From NCBI GenBank assembly GCA_002412765.1, contig DHVR01000023.1, positions 1 through 64,000 of the forward strand: a stretch of DNA of 64,000 nucleotides. The letters run 5' to 3'. A program made the translations under genes and the position numbers. The notes beneath the pieces were generated by a model. The model had not been told where the DNA came from and did not search any database. It was given only the letters and a program-made list of their open reading frames with translations. The stretch comes from Leptolinea sp. UBA5203. Lineage in GTDB: Bacteria > Chloroflexota > Anaerolineae > Anaerolineales > Anaerolineaceae. Below are positions 35,768-44,428 of this stretch, piece by piece (positions within the stretch are counted from its first letter, which is position 1; each line of letters starts with the position of its first letter).

Positions 35768-37408
35768 TTAATGTTCGAAAACCGCCTCCGTATCTGCCAA
35801 AACCCTGAGTTGAGGGATTTCAGCAACCAGCATGGATCCTCTATTAACCCCTTGCTGAATGCTAAATCTCCCACCCAATAAGGCAACTCGTTCATTAATG
35901 CCGATTAATCCGAAATGTCCATTGTTGGCAAGTTTAGCCAGGTCAAAATCTTCCATACCACCTTTACCATCATCCGAGATGGTGATTGTGAGGATTTGTG
36001 ACGAAGTAAATTTAAGGGTGATTTGCACATTGGATGCCTGGGCATGCCGCCAAACATTGTTTAATCCTTCCTGCACGATCCGAAAAATGGATAACTCCGT
36101 ATTTTCGGGTAATCGCCCCAGACGCTCATCCAGATGCAGGGTAACATATATGCCGGTTCGAATAGACCAGTCTCTTGAAAAAGATTGCAGCGCGGCGCCC
36201 AAACCCAAGCTGTCAATCGTCGGAGGGCGCAGGTTTCCGCAAATAATGCGCAAGTTATCCACTAATTCGCGAATATTCTGACGGACTTCTGTTAGATCAT
36301 TGACCAATTCATCGGAAATCGGCATTTCGGTTTCCATATCTTCCAATTCGTAATTAATACTTAGGAGATCCTGAATCACCTGATCATGTATTTCACGGGC
36401 AACATGCTTCCGTTCTTCCTCACGTTCTGCAATCAACCGTCGTTGCGCTTCCAATAGGGCTAAATTTGCCTGATCCAAGGCTTGAACCTGCTCGGCTAAC
36501 TGTTCAGTCAACTGCCTGTTCATTCCTGGACCAATTGGCATGTCCCTGCCTAGTAATATTTGGTTATAGCGTAATTTCTCGGTATTTTCACGAATCCGGT
36601 TATAAGTATCAAGATTTAAAATAGCTGGACTTGGTTTTTGCAGATCATTGATGCCCAATAATAAATCCACGACGGATTTTCTATCCGTTTCACTGGTTTG
36701 TAAGTCCGCAATTTTACAGCCTTGATTTAGCACAATAATTCGATCCGTAACTGCAAATAAATGTTCCAGGTTATTACTGGTGAGCAAAACCGCCACACCT
36801 TGCTTCCGCCAGTTTTGAATTAATCCAAGCAGACGCTGTTGGTAGTCGAACCCCAACATCAAGGTGGGTTCATCGATGATAACCAATTTAGCGTTATGGG
36901 TTAAAGTGCGCCCGATGGCTATCATTTGCCGCAGCTCCCCGGAAAGGTTGTAAACCTTTTCGTGAAGGGATTTTACTTGCACACCCAATTTTTCTAGAAT
37001 CTGATTGGCCACATGATCCATCTGCTGAATATCCAGTATTCGCAGCCAACCTAATTTTGCGGGCCATCCAATTTCGCTGCCTAAAAACAAATTACTGACC
37101 ACATCCAAATGGTCATCCAAATTCGGTTTTTGATGGATTACCGCTATCCCATGGGACTTTGCAGTAAATGGCCAATTCAGTGTTTTGCCAGAAAATACAA
37201 TCCGACCGGAATTTGGTTTATAAAGCCCTGCTACCAACATGGCGATAACCGATTTACCCGAACCAATACTGCCCGTCAGCCCTACAACTTCACCAGGATG
37301 GATATCCATACTGACGTTTTGCACGACTGGAAGGGTGCCAAATGTTTTTGATAAATTTATGACCCTCAATATTGGTTTCATAGCTTCTCTGGTTTCCTGT
37401 TTTTCCAT
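35768..37408 (-). CDS. Fusion of sugar-type ABC ATPase domain and sensor histidine kinase
   Basis: 546 residues. Residues 1-255: one ABC domain of the sugar-import type, with Walker A GSIGSGKS (46-53), Q-loop Gln93, signature LSGELRQ (155-161, differs from LSGGQ), Walker B LVIIDEP (Asp179, Glu180) and TSN at 210-212 where the H-loop histidine should be. Residues 295-335 look like a coiled coil. Then HisKA_3 with the phospho-acceptor His341 in REIHDQVIQDLL and a HATPase_c domain (N-box near 446-456, DDGKGGM, GHFGLIGINERV). There is no membrane segment. It is divergent from the REC-HTH-REC regulator by 95 bp and upstream of the duplicated sugar-binding importer. It may read out the state of that importer; this is inference. 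Confidence 0.92.
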   Translation of the reverse strand: MEKQETREAMKPILRVINLSKTFGTLPVVQNVSMDIHPGEVVGLTGSIGSGKSVIAMLVAGLYKPNSGRIVFSGKTLNWPFTAKSHGIAVIHQKPNLDDHLDVVSNLFLGSEIGWPAKLGWLRILDIQQMDHVANQILEKLGVQVKSLHEKVYNLSGELRQMIAIGRTLTHNAKLVIIDEPTLMLGFDYQQRLLGLIQNWRKQGVAVLLTSNNLEHLFAVTDRIIVLNQGCKIADLQTSETDRKSVVDLLLGINDLQKPSPAILNLDTYNRIRENTEKLRYNQILLGRDMPIGPGMNRQLTEQLAEQVQALDQANLALLEAQRRLIAEREEERKHVAREIHDQVIQDLLSINYELEDMETEMPISDELVNDLTEVRQNIRELVDNLRIICGNLRPPTIDSLGLGAALQSFSRDWSIRTGIYVTLHLDERLGRLPENTELSIFRIVQEGLNNVWRHAQASNVQITLKFTSSQILTITISDDGKGGMEDFDLAKLANNGHFGLIGINERVALLGGRFSIQQGVNRGSMLVAEIPQLRVLADTEAVFEH

Positions 37409-37503
37409 TATACATGATCTGATTAACCAACCAACTTATTTTTTAGAGGATTACCTGAGACAAATTTATTTGTCCATAAAACCAACCGTGGTATAAATAA
37501 CTC

Positions 37504-38556
37504 ATGAAACAATCACGACTCTTACTAGCTGATGATCATGCCATCGTCCGGGCTGGGATGCGAAAGACTTTGGAAGAGGTTCCGAATTTAATCCTTGTAG
37601 ATGAAGTTGGAAATGGGCCGGATGTTTTTGCTGCCCTGGAGAAATACCCGATAGATTGTCTATTGATTGACGTATCCATGCCTGACTTTGACCCGATTTA
37701 TGCCATGGGTGTCATCCGCGAAAAGTATCCGGAATTAAAAGTCCTGGTGGTCAGTGCACATGATGACGATGTGTATGTCCAGGGATTGCTCAGTGCCGGA
37801 GCGAATGGCTACCATATGAAAGATCAACCGCTGAACGACTTGAAATTGGCTGTCCAACGCATTTTGGATGGAGAACGCTGGATATCCAGTAATTTATTGG
37901 ATCGATTGATTGATCATGCCCAGGGAAAAAAACCCGTGCCGTTATTGACCAATCGCCAACGAACTTTGCTCCAGTTGCTTCAACAAGGATTTGATAATCA
38001 GACTATTGCCCAGGAAACCGGGTTAAGTGTAAAAACGGTTGAAAACCATCTGACACGGTTATATCGCCAGTTGAATGTACAAAGCCGCCTGGAAGCGGTA
38101 AATTTCTCCATGCGTAATCCCCAGATTCTTGGTACCCCCGGTAAGGATGCCGCCGAGTCCACTGAGATGGGCAGCCATGAGAATCAGAAGGATATCAACA
38201 TCCTGGTTGTGGATGATAATGCCCGCTACCGGAAACAATTACAGCGCATGATCGGCAGGATTGTGCCAAGAGCAACCATTTACGAAGCCAAAGATATCCA
38301 GGGAGCCGTCCACCTGGCCCAGAGTATTGAATTTCAACTCAGCCTGATCGACGTGGTCTTGGGAGATGTGGATGGCATTACCTGTACGCGGCGCATCAAA
38401 GCCATTCGCCCCAATAGCCGGATCGTTCTGATGAGCGCCTATCCGGATCGCGAATTTCACAAACAGGGTTTGCAGGCCGGCGCTGTCGCCTTTTTGGATA
38501 AGAAAGATTTGGATCTTTCCACCTTGCGTCAACTGATTGAAGATGTCACCCCTTAA
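37504..38556 (+). CDS. Response regulator with REC - LuxR-type HTH - REC layout
   Basis: 350 residues. First receiver about 1-120 with Asp56 (CLLIDVSMPD) and Lys105; a NarL/FixJ-type helix-turn-helix at about 145-205 (LTNRQRTLLQLLQQGFDNQT, then GLSVKTVENHLTRLYRQL); a linker; and a second receiver at about 230-350 with Asp283 (LSLIDVVLGDVDG), Ser311 and Lys333. Both receivers keep their phosphorylation residues. HisKA_3 kinases usually pair with NarL-type regulators, so the divergent ABC-kinase is the natural partner. A receiver after the DNA-binding domain is uncommon and could allow two inputs or a phosphate sink. Confidence 0.93.
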   Translation: MKQSRLLLADDHAIVRAGMRKTLEEVPNLILVDEVGNGPDVFAALEKYPIDCLLIDVSMPDFDPIYAMGVIREKYPELKVLVVSAHDDDVYVQGLLSAGANGYHMKDQPLNDLKLAVQRILDGERWISSNLLDRLIDHAQGKKPVPLLTNRQRTLLQLLQQGFDNQTIAQETGLSVKTVENHLTRLYRQLNVQSRLEAVNFSMRNPQILGTPGKDAAESTEMGSHENQKDINILVVDDNARYRKQLQRMIGRIVPRATIYEAKDIQGAVHLAQSIEFQLSLIDVVLGDVDGITCTRRIKAIRPNSRIVLMSAYPDREFHKQGLQAGAVAFLDKKDLDLSTLRQLIEDVTP

Positions 38557-38592
38557 CAACTCCAGATGGTTTAAATATAAGGAGTAACCCTC

Positions 38593-39042
38593 ATGAAACG
38601 TCCAATCATAGTATGGCTTTTGTTCCTTGGACTTGTATTTTTAGGTTTCGGCGGCTTATACGGCGGGATCAGTATGCTGCTGGATCCTAGCGGCGTTCTG
38701 CTGTCCATGGATACAGTCCTTCCTCAATTGGGTATACCCAATTATATTCTCCCTGGGTTATTTTTAATTTCAGTCATGGGCATCTGGCCCTTGTTCCTGG
38801 TCTATGCTTTATTTACAAAACCGGCCTGGCCTTTTCTGGCAGGCATCTCAACCTGGAACCAAATCCATTGGGCATGGACAGCAACAGGGTTAACAGCGCT
38901 AATCCTTTTCATTTGGCTGTTCATCCAGGGTATGTTGATTGGATTCATCTGGCCCATTCAATACATCACCGGTTTCAACGGAGCCTTCATTCTGCTGCTT
39001 CTCATTCTTCCCCCGATTAGAAATCACTTTGTAACCGAATGA
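38593..39042 (+). CDS. Small integral membrane protein of unknown function
   Basis: 149 residues with four predicted membrane segments (about 7-28, 50-75, 82-100 and 105-145). AAGGAG stands before the ATG. No family recognised. It begins 36 bp after the response regulator stop and may be in its transcript; a strong terminator follows at once, so it closes that unit. It could be a target or an accessory of the two-component pair. Confidence 0.7.
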   Translation: MKRPIIVWLLFLGLVFLGFGGLYGGISMLLDPSGVLLSMDTVLPQLGIPNYILPGLFLISVMGIWPLFLVYALFTKPAWPFLAGISTWNQIHWAWTATGLTALILFIWLFIQGMLIGFIWPIQYITGFNGAFILLLLILPPIRNHFVTE

Positions 39043-39049
39043 TTTATAC

Positions 39050-39080
39050 CCCTGACGGATTCCTGTCAGGGATTTTTTTA
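39050..39080 (+). terminator. Rho-independent terminator
   Basis: Stem CCCTGAC/GTCAGGG (39050-39056 with 39065-39071) followed by a run of T (39074-39080), directly after the membrane-protein gene. Confidence 0.85.
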
Positions 39081-39215
39081 TTACCGAGGAATAAATTGGT
39101 TTGGATAGCCTGTCATTTCATGGAAACAAATCTGCTGGTTTTATGCTAGGATAGGTACAGATTTAACTTGTATATTTCTTATGATTTAAGTGGTTTTATC
39201 AAGAGGATATAGACG

Positions 39216-39656
39216 ATGAAAAAATGGTCATGGTTGCTTTTGGGTGGTCTGGGGGTTCTCTGCTTGGGGTTTGGCGCTCTTCAATTGGTACCTTATGGAC
39301 GTAAACATACCAACCCGCCAGTCGTTCAGGAACCTCAGTGGAACACTCCTGAAACCAGGGCCCTTGCGCAGCGTACCTGCTTTGACTGCCATAGTAATGA
39401 GACTGTCTGGCCATGGTACAGCAATGTGGCACCGGTCTCCTGGTTGATCCAACGTGATGTGGAAGAAGGTCGATCACGGCTCAACTTCTCGGAGTGGAAC
39501 GAACATCAAAACACCAAGATGGACTTAATCGCACCTGGCGTTATTCAAGCCGGAATTATGCCCCCAACCCAATACCTCACCCTTCATCCCGAAGCCAATC
39601 TTTCGGAAGAAGAGAAACTAACCTTAATGGATGGCTTCAGCCAATCCTTAAAATAA
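39216..39656 (+). CDS. Haem-binding domain protein (Haem_bd family)
   Basis: 146 residues. An N-terminal signal anchor (about 5-25) precedes a haem-binding domain with CFDCH (Cys55, Cys58, His59) and the family motif SNETVWPWYSNVAPVSW. Such proteins are small exported c-type haem proteins of unknown partner. AGAGGA stands before the ATG. It stands alone between a terminator and the next gene. Confidence 0.88.
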   Translation: MKKWSWLLLGGLGVLCLGFGALQLVPYGRKHTNPPVVQEPQWNTPETRALAQRTCFDCHSNETVWPWYSNVAPVSWLIQRDVEEGRSRLNFSEWNEHQNTKMDLIAPGVIQAGIMPPTQYLTLHPEANLSEEEKLTLMDGFSQSLK

Positions 39657-39778
39657 AATATATCGCTTATAGCCCAAAAACAGCAAAAATAAATCCCTTA
39701 ATATTCAGCTATTCCTGTTCTTTTCCTAGCTATCGTCTATAATTGGGAAATATTTTAAGCCCGACAAGAGGAAAGCCA

Positions 39779-40900
39779 ATGAATATTGAAATCAAAGAAG
39801 TACACAACCGGAAAGAGCTAAGAAAATTCATTCGCTTTCCTCATACCCTGTATGTCGGAAATCCCTATTGGGTACCCGCTCTCGACTTTGATGAAATCAA
39901 TACCCTAAGCCCGGAGAAAAATCCGGCTTACGAACATTGTGAAGCGAAACTATGGCTGGCCTATCGCGGGAACGTCCTGGTTGGGCGAATTGCCGGTATT
40001 CTAAACCATTTGCATTTGGAAAAATGGGGACAAAAATACGTCCGCTTTGGCTGGATTGACTTCATTGATGATGAAGAAGTCTCGGCAGCGCTGCTAAACA
40101 CCGTGGAAAACTGGGCCAAAGAAAAAGGCATGCTGGGGGTACATGGTCCGCTGGGCTTTACTGACCTGGATCGTGAAGGGCTGCTCATCGAAGGATTTGA
40201 TCAGCTGGGCACGATGGCTACCCTATATAATCATCCCTATTATCCAGTCCAACTGGAAAAACTTGGCTACATAAAAGATATTGATTGGATGGAGTATCAG
40301 TTCCCGGTTCCCAATCCTCCCAATGAAACCATTCAACGCATGGCGGAAATCTCCCTGCGCCGGAACAACTTAAAATTGGTGTCCTTTCATAAAAAGAAAC
40401 TTTTACTTCGCCATGCCAAAGAACTTTTCGAATTGCTGGATGAAGAATACAAACATCTTTATGGTACTGTTCCCTTAACTGACAAACAAATCGATGCCTA
40501 TATTGAACAATACTTGGGTTTTGTTAAGCCGGAATTTGTGCCGGTGGTAATGGATGAAAACAATAAAATGGTCGCCTTCGGCATCGTCATGTTCTCCCTT
40601 TCGCATGCCCTGCAAAAATCACGCGGCAGCTTGTTTCCTTTTGGCTTTATTCATCTAATCCAAGCCCTGTGGAAAAATGATCGTGCAGATTTGTACCTGG
40701 TTGCAGTCAAATCTGAATATCAGGGCAAAGGCGTCAATGCCATCCTGATGAACCAAATCAATAAAGTCCTCATTCAAAATGGCATAAAGTTGGTGGAATC
40801 CAACCCTGAGCTGGAAAATAATGCCAATGTGCAAAGTCAATGGAAATTCTTTGAAAAACGCCAGCACCGCCGCCGGCGCTGCTACATCAAAACGTTGTAG
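39779..40900 (+). CDS. GNAT-like N-acetyltransferase family protein
   Basis: 373 residues from the ATG at 39779, chosen because GAGGAAAG precedes it; an upstream TTG is unlikely. The start (KEVHNRKELRKFIRFPHTLY, then GNPYWVP) and the end (LVAVKSEYQGKGVNAILMNQ) match a family of long GNAT-like proteins annotated as hypothetical or N-acetyltransferase. The acetyl-CoA-binding motif would be QGKGVNA. The substrate is unknown. A bidirectional terminator follows. Confidence 0.82.
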   Translation: MNIEIKEVHNRKELRKFIRFPHTLYVGNPYWVPALDFDEINTLSPEKNPAYEHCEAKLWLAYRGNVLVGRIAGILNHLHLEKWGQKYVRFGWIDFIDDEEVSAALLNTVENWAKEKGMLGVHGPLGFTDLDREGLLIEGFDQLGTMATLYNHPYYPVQLEKLGYIKDIDWMEYQFPVPNPPNETIQRMAEISLRRNNLKLVSFHKKKLLLRHAKELFELLDEEYKHLYGTVPLTDKQIDAYIEQYLGFVKPEFVPVVMDENNKMVAFGIVMFSLSHALQKSRGSLFPFGFIHLIQALWKNDRADLYLVAVKSEYQGKGVNAILMNQINKVLIQNGIKLVESNPELENNANVQSQWKFFEKRQHRRRRCYIKTL

Positions 40901-40923
40901 CACATTCATTTCTACTTAAAAAA

Positions 40924-40962
40924 CAAGACCCCACCAAATTACTGAGTGGGGCCTTCTTTTTT
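40924..40962. terminator. Bidirectional terminator
   Basis: Stem CCCCAC/GTGGGG (40929-40934 with 40946-40951) with AAGACC/GGCCTT extensions and T-tracts on both strands, between convergent genes. Confidence 0.82.
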
Positions 40963-40970
40963 ATTAGATA

Positions 40971-41510
40971 CTACATTTCTTCGCGGAAGATTAAACCATA
41001 TTTCTTGCGTGCTGCCAACCAGGCTTTACGCAGGGTCTCATACACATCATTTGGCTGAGGGATATTGCGCAGGATCACCATGGGTGCGGAAGCATCCGCC
41101 CCGGTAATGGTGATATCCCCTAGACCCATCATGCGCTCCCCCACCGTTTGCTTGAGATCAATATCCTGCACGCGAATGAGTTCAAAGTTTTCCACATCCT
41201 TGCCAATCAAACCATGCACAATTTTGATCCGTTCGCTGGTCAAAGTATAGAATTCCACCAACGAAAGGAAAGGTCTTCCCTGCCAGAGCACCACTTCTTC
41301 ATCCAAGAGAGGCTCAGTTTTACCGGCTTGTTTCAATGGTTCTGTTGCGGGTTCGAGCAATTCGTTCACCGTTTCCAGGATACCTTCTGTGAGATGATCC
41401 ACCAGCTTGGTCTGGTCTTCCGTGGAAATACTGGACAGGGAAACGCCGCTTTGGGCAATGGCTTTCCATAAACTACTTTTGATTTGAGCTTGAGTTTTCT
41501 CGATTGACAT
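40971..41510 (-). CDS. PH-domain (bPH2-like) protein
   Basis: 179 residues from the ATG at 41510, with GAGGAGA upstream; a GTG at 41525 is less likely. The C-terminal half (about 75-160) has the bacterial PH pattern: EEVVLWQGRPFLSLVEFYTL, SERIKIVHG, ELIRVQDIDLKQTVGERM and GDITITG. The N-terminal half is helical and unassigned. There are no membrane segments, unlike many bPH2 proteins. Function unknown. Confidence 0.8.
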   Translation of the reverse strand: MSIEKTQAQIKSSLWKAIAQSGVSLSSISTEDQTKLVDHLTEGILETVNELLEPATEPLKQAGKTEPLLDEEVVLWQGRPFLSLVEFYTLTSERIKIVHGLIGKDVENFELIRVQDIDLKQTVGERMMGLGDITITGADASAPMVILRNIPQPNDVYETLRKAWLAARKKYGLIFREEM

Positions 41511-41756
41511 GGAACATCTCCTCACAGATCATAAGGTTGATTTTCTTTGAGTCTATCAGACATTGGGGGGAATGACAACATGGGGACTGACAAAATCGTC
41601 AACATTGAAAACCAAATCTTCTGAATGAAAAAACAATGGTACACTGGCTTATAATATGATCATTAGTACTTTATCTATTGGTTTGAATATTGCCTTTTTT
41701 TCGCAAGAATCTTTTGGGGAATAAATTTCTTTATATACCAGAAATGGAGTACATCA

Positions 41757-42572
41757 ATGTCAGATATCAGACGGTTTAGCCCTGATGAAATTTCAATAAA
41801 ACGAGTTATAAGTGGAATGAGAAATCGAATAAATGATATTCCCCATACAGCGGCATGGTATCTTCAGTCATATTCATTTGAAAACAGAAAAAAAATAAAA
41901 AGTTATAAGAACTGCCACATAGGCGAGCGGTGTTTCATCATAGCCAATGGCCCAAGTTTATCAACAATGAACTTAGATCTTTTATCAAACGAAATCTCTT
42001 TTGGATTAAATCGAATCTACCTGAATTTTGAAAACTCATCATTTCGTCCAACTTATTATGTGGCTGCCAATGAGTTAGTTGTCGGGCAATTTCAAGAAGA
42101 TATCTCAAAATTGAATATGCCAAAATTTCTAAATTGGAATAAGCGCTCTGGCTTTAAGACCAATGATCCAAATATAATTTTTATCAAACCGAAATTAGTT
42201 GTTAATGATTATTTTGAAAAAGATTTAACCCATCCATTCGTTTTTGGCGGCACGGTTACTTTTGTAACCCTGCAATTAGCATACTATATGGGCTTTCAAA
42301 CCGTTATTCTCTTGGGTTTAGACCACAACTATGTAGAAAAAGGCATACCAAATCAACAAGAAACCCGCAACCAAACTCAAGATAAAAGTCATTTCCATCC
42401 AAATTATTTTCCGAAAGGGAGTAAATGGCAATTACCCGATTTAGAACGATCAGAATTTGACTATCAAATCGCACGTGATGTTTTCGAAAAAGATGGCAGA
42501 GAAATAATAGATGCAACACCAGGTGGAAAATGCACCATATTTCAAAAAACACTATATGAATTACTGTTTTGA
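41757..42572 (+). CDS. DUF115 / MptE-like protein of a surface-glycan cluster
   Basis: 271 residues. Motifs of the DUF115 (6-hydroxymethylpterin pyrophosphokinase MptE-like) family: GERCFIIANGPSLSTMNLDL, a central FGGTVTFVTLQLAYYMGF and VILLGLDHNYVEKG. In polysaccharide and flagellin-glycosylation loci such proteins are common and of unclear activity. The DNA here is clearly richer in A+T than its surroundings and a flippase gene follows, so it is probably part of an acquired surface-glycan island. Confidence 0.8.
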   Translation: MSDIRRFSPDEISIKRVISGMRNRINDIPHTAAWYLQSYSFENRKKIKSYKNCHIGERCFIIANGPSLSTMNLDLLSNEISFGLNRIYLNFENSSFRPTYYVAANELVVGQFQEDISKLNMPKFLNWNKRSGFKTNDPNIIFIKPKLVVNDYFEKDLTHPFVFGGTVTFVTLQLAYYMGFQTVILLGLDHNYVEKGIPNQQETRNQTQDKSHFHPNYFPKGSKWQLPDLERSEFDYQIARDVFEKDGREIIDATPGGKCTIFQKTLYELLF

Positions 42573-42784
42573 AATAAGAAATAATTCTTGTTTATAACAA
42601 ATATGTAGTATTGGTAATACTGATGGTGAATTGATCTTTCTTGTTGAAAAATCCAAACCAAAATTCTATTGTGATTAACATCAAAAATAAAAACATTGAC
42701 AAGCTTAGGTTAATTTCACGAACTTGGATGAGTTCTAACAAGTATATTGTTTATAAATTTCTTGGAAACCAAAGAACCCTTTTT

Positions 42785-44071
42785 ATGAAAATATCAAAAA
42801 CCTCAAAAGATCTGATCGGGAAATCATTCCTTTATTTCTTCTCTATTGGAATCAATAGAGGAATGCCATTAATCCTAACCCCCTTATTAACAGTCGTATT
42901 GACCCCATCGGATTACGGTTACCTTGGAATCGCAACAATAATTGTTAGCCTATTAAGAATAGTCATTGGATTCAATCCTTCTTTGTTCCTGATTACAAAG
43001 TACTTTACTTTGTCGAAAGATCAACTTTCAAAATACTACACAAATATTTTTGCAGTCATTTTTCTTACCTTTTTAGTTGTGATGTCAATTTTCACTTTAA
43101 CTGTGAGTGTTTTATTTGCTCGCTACAAATTGGATTTCCTTCTTTTACTAATTCTTTCATTAACATCAGCATTCATGGTTGTAGAATCATTGATCCTTGT
43201 TCAATTCCAGATGGAAAAAAAGGCGAAGAGTTTTCTAAAATATAGTTTGATTTCTTCTGGTTTACAATTGTGTCTTATTCTTGTTAGTGTTGTGATATTA
43301 AAATTAGGGTGGAAAGGTAAATTATTTGCCGACCTATTATCAGAATTAATCATATTCTTTGTTTTAATTCAATACTTGATTAAATCAAACCTAATCAGTC
43401 GTGAAGTTTCTAAATCATACTTGAAAGGTTTTGTGTCTTTCTCATTGCCCCTTTTACCCCATTCAACAAGTATTTGGATAATGAATTTTATCGATAGGTT
43501 CATATTAGGACAATTCGTTGGTATCTCGGAAGTTGGGCAGTATACAGTTGCATATAATTTTGGTTTAGGATTAAGTTTGTTATTTGATGCACTTCAAAGA
43601 GTATGGCAACCATATTTCTATGAATATATACAGAAAGAAGATTCGATAATCAAAGCTAAAATTGTTAAACTAACCTGGATTTATTATTTTCTTTCATTTG
43701 TTGTTTTTGGAATTCTGCAATTACTGGTAGTTACTTTATTTCCATTGATTATTGGCAAAAGTTTTGAAAAAGCGATGGTATATTTACCTTTGATATTTCT
43801 CGGTTATACATTTCAAGGAATGTACAGAGGAATTGCCAGTTATTTGTATTATCTAAATAAAACTACATTGCTTATGACGATAACTGTCTCAAGTGCAATT
43901 ATGAATATTGTTCTAGATGTTGTACTGATTAAACAAAACGGCACAATTGGAGCAGCTCAAGCAACTTGCATTACTTATATAATCAGCTTTTTAGCTGTTC
44001 AGCTTGCTGTATTAAAAATATATGATATGCCTTGGTTTTCATTTTCAAAAATATTGAAAAAAAGCAAGTAA
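42785..44071 (+). CDS. Oligosaccharide flippase (Wzx / PST family)
   Basis: 428 residues from the ATG at 42785, with about 12-14 membrane segments and the MATE-like polysaccharide flippase pattern (GINRGMPLILTPLLTVVLTP, DRFILGQFVGISEVGQYTVA, LYYLNKTTLL). The frame is open upstream to a TTG at 42641, but that would add a basic, hydrophilic 48-residue tail with no ribosome-binding site, so it is not preferred; the start remains uncertain. It would move lipid-linked glycan units across the membrane. AT-rich, like its neighbours. Confidence 0.85.
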   Translation: MKISKTSKDLIGKSFLYFFSIGINRGMPLILTPLLTVVLTPSDYGYLGIATIIVSLLRIVIGFNPSLFLITKYFTLSKDQLSKYYTNIFAVIFLTFLVVMSIFTLTVSVLFARYKLDFLLLLILSLTSAFMVVESLILVQFQMEKKAKSFLKYSLISSGLQLCLILVSVVILKLGWKGKLFADLLSELIIFFVLIQYLIKSNLISREVSKSYLKGFVSFSLPLLPHSTSIWIMNFIDRFILGQFVGISEVGQYTVAYNFGLGLSLLFDALQRVWQPYFYEYIQKEDSIIKAKIVKLTWIYYFLSFVVFGILQLLVVTLFPLIIGKSFEKAMVYLPLIFLGYTFQGMYRGIASYLYYLNKTTLLMTITVSSAIMNIVLDVVLIKQNGTIGAAQATCITYIISFLAVQLAVLKIYDMPWFSFSKILKKSK

Positions 44072-44428
44072 GACAATTAATAAACTCAAACCATGTTTTC
44101 TTCAGGGTTAAAACCTGATAGGCTAATATTGACCTTTACTCATAAATAAAGTTTGATAAATAATGAGGACCATTCCATTAATGAATTGTATGATAAAATT
44201 TTATCTTCCAAATACATCACCATTTTTACTACTATATTAATACCTAATACAAATATTTTTTCAATTTTTTTGAATTGAAAAAGTATAAATCTATCTTACA
44301 AAATTTATAAGATTTTTTTTTTGAAACCTGGAAGGTATGGGGGGTATAAAATTACTTTTATGTAGGTAATTGATCCTAATTTGGACTAAATTTCTATTCT
44401 AAAATATAAATTTCAGAAAAGGATTTAT
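44072..44428. other. AT-rich intergenic region with a weak terminator
   Basis: 357 bp, very AT-rich, no gene seen. ATCTTA/TAAGAT arms (44293-44298 with 44308-44313) followed by about ten T residues may end the flippase transcript. AAAAGGA before 44429 serves the next gene. Confidence 0.5.

Noticed and set aside
42641..42784. N-terminal extension of the flippase from a TTG at 42641
   Set aside because: The added 48 residues are basic and hydrophilic, without a ribosome-binding site, and family members begin close to the ATG at 42785; the exact start is still not certain.
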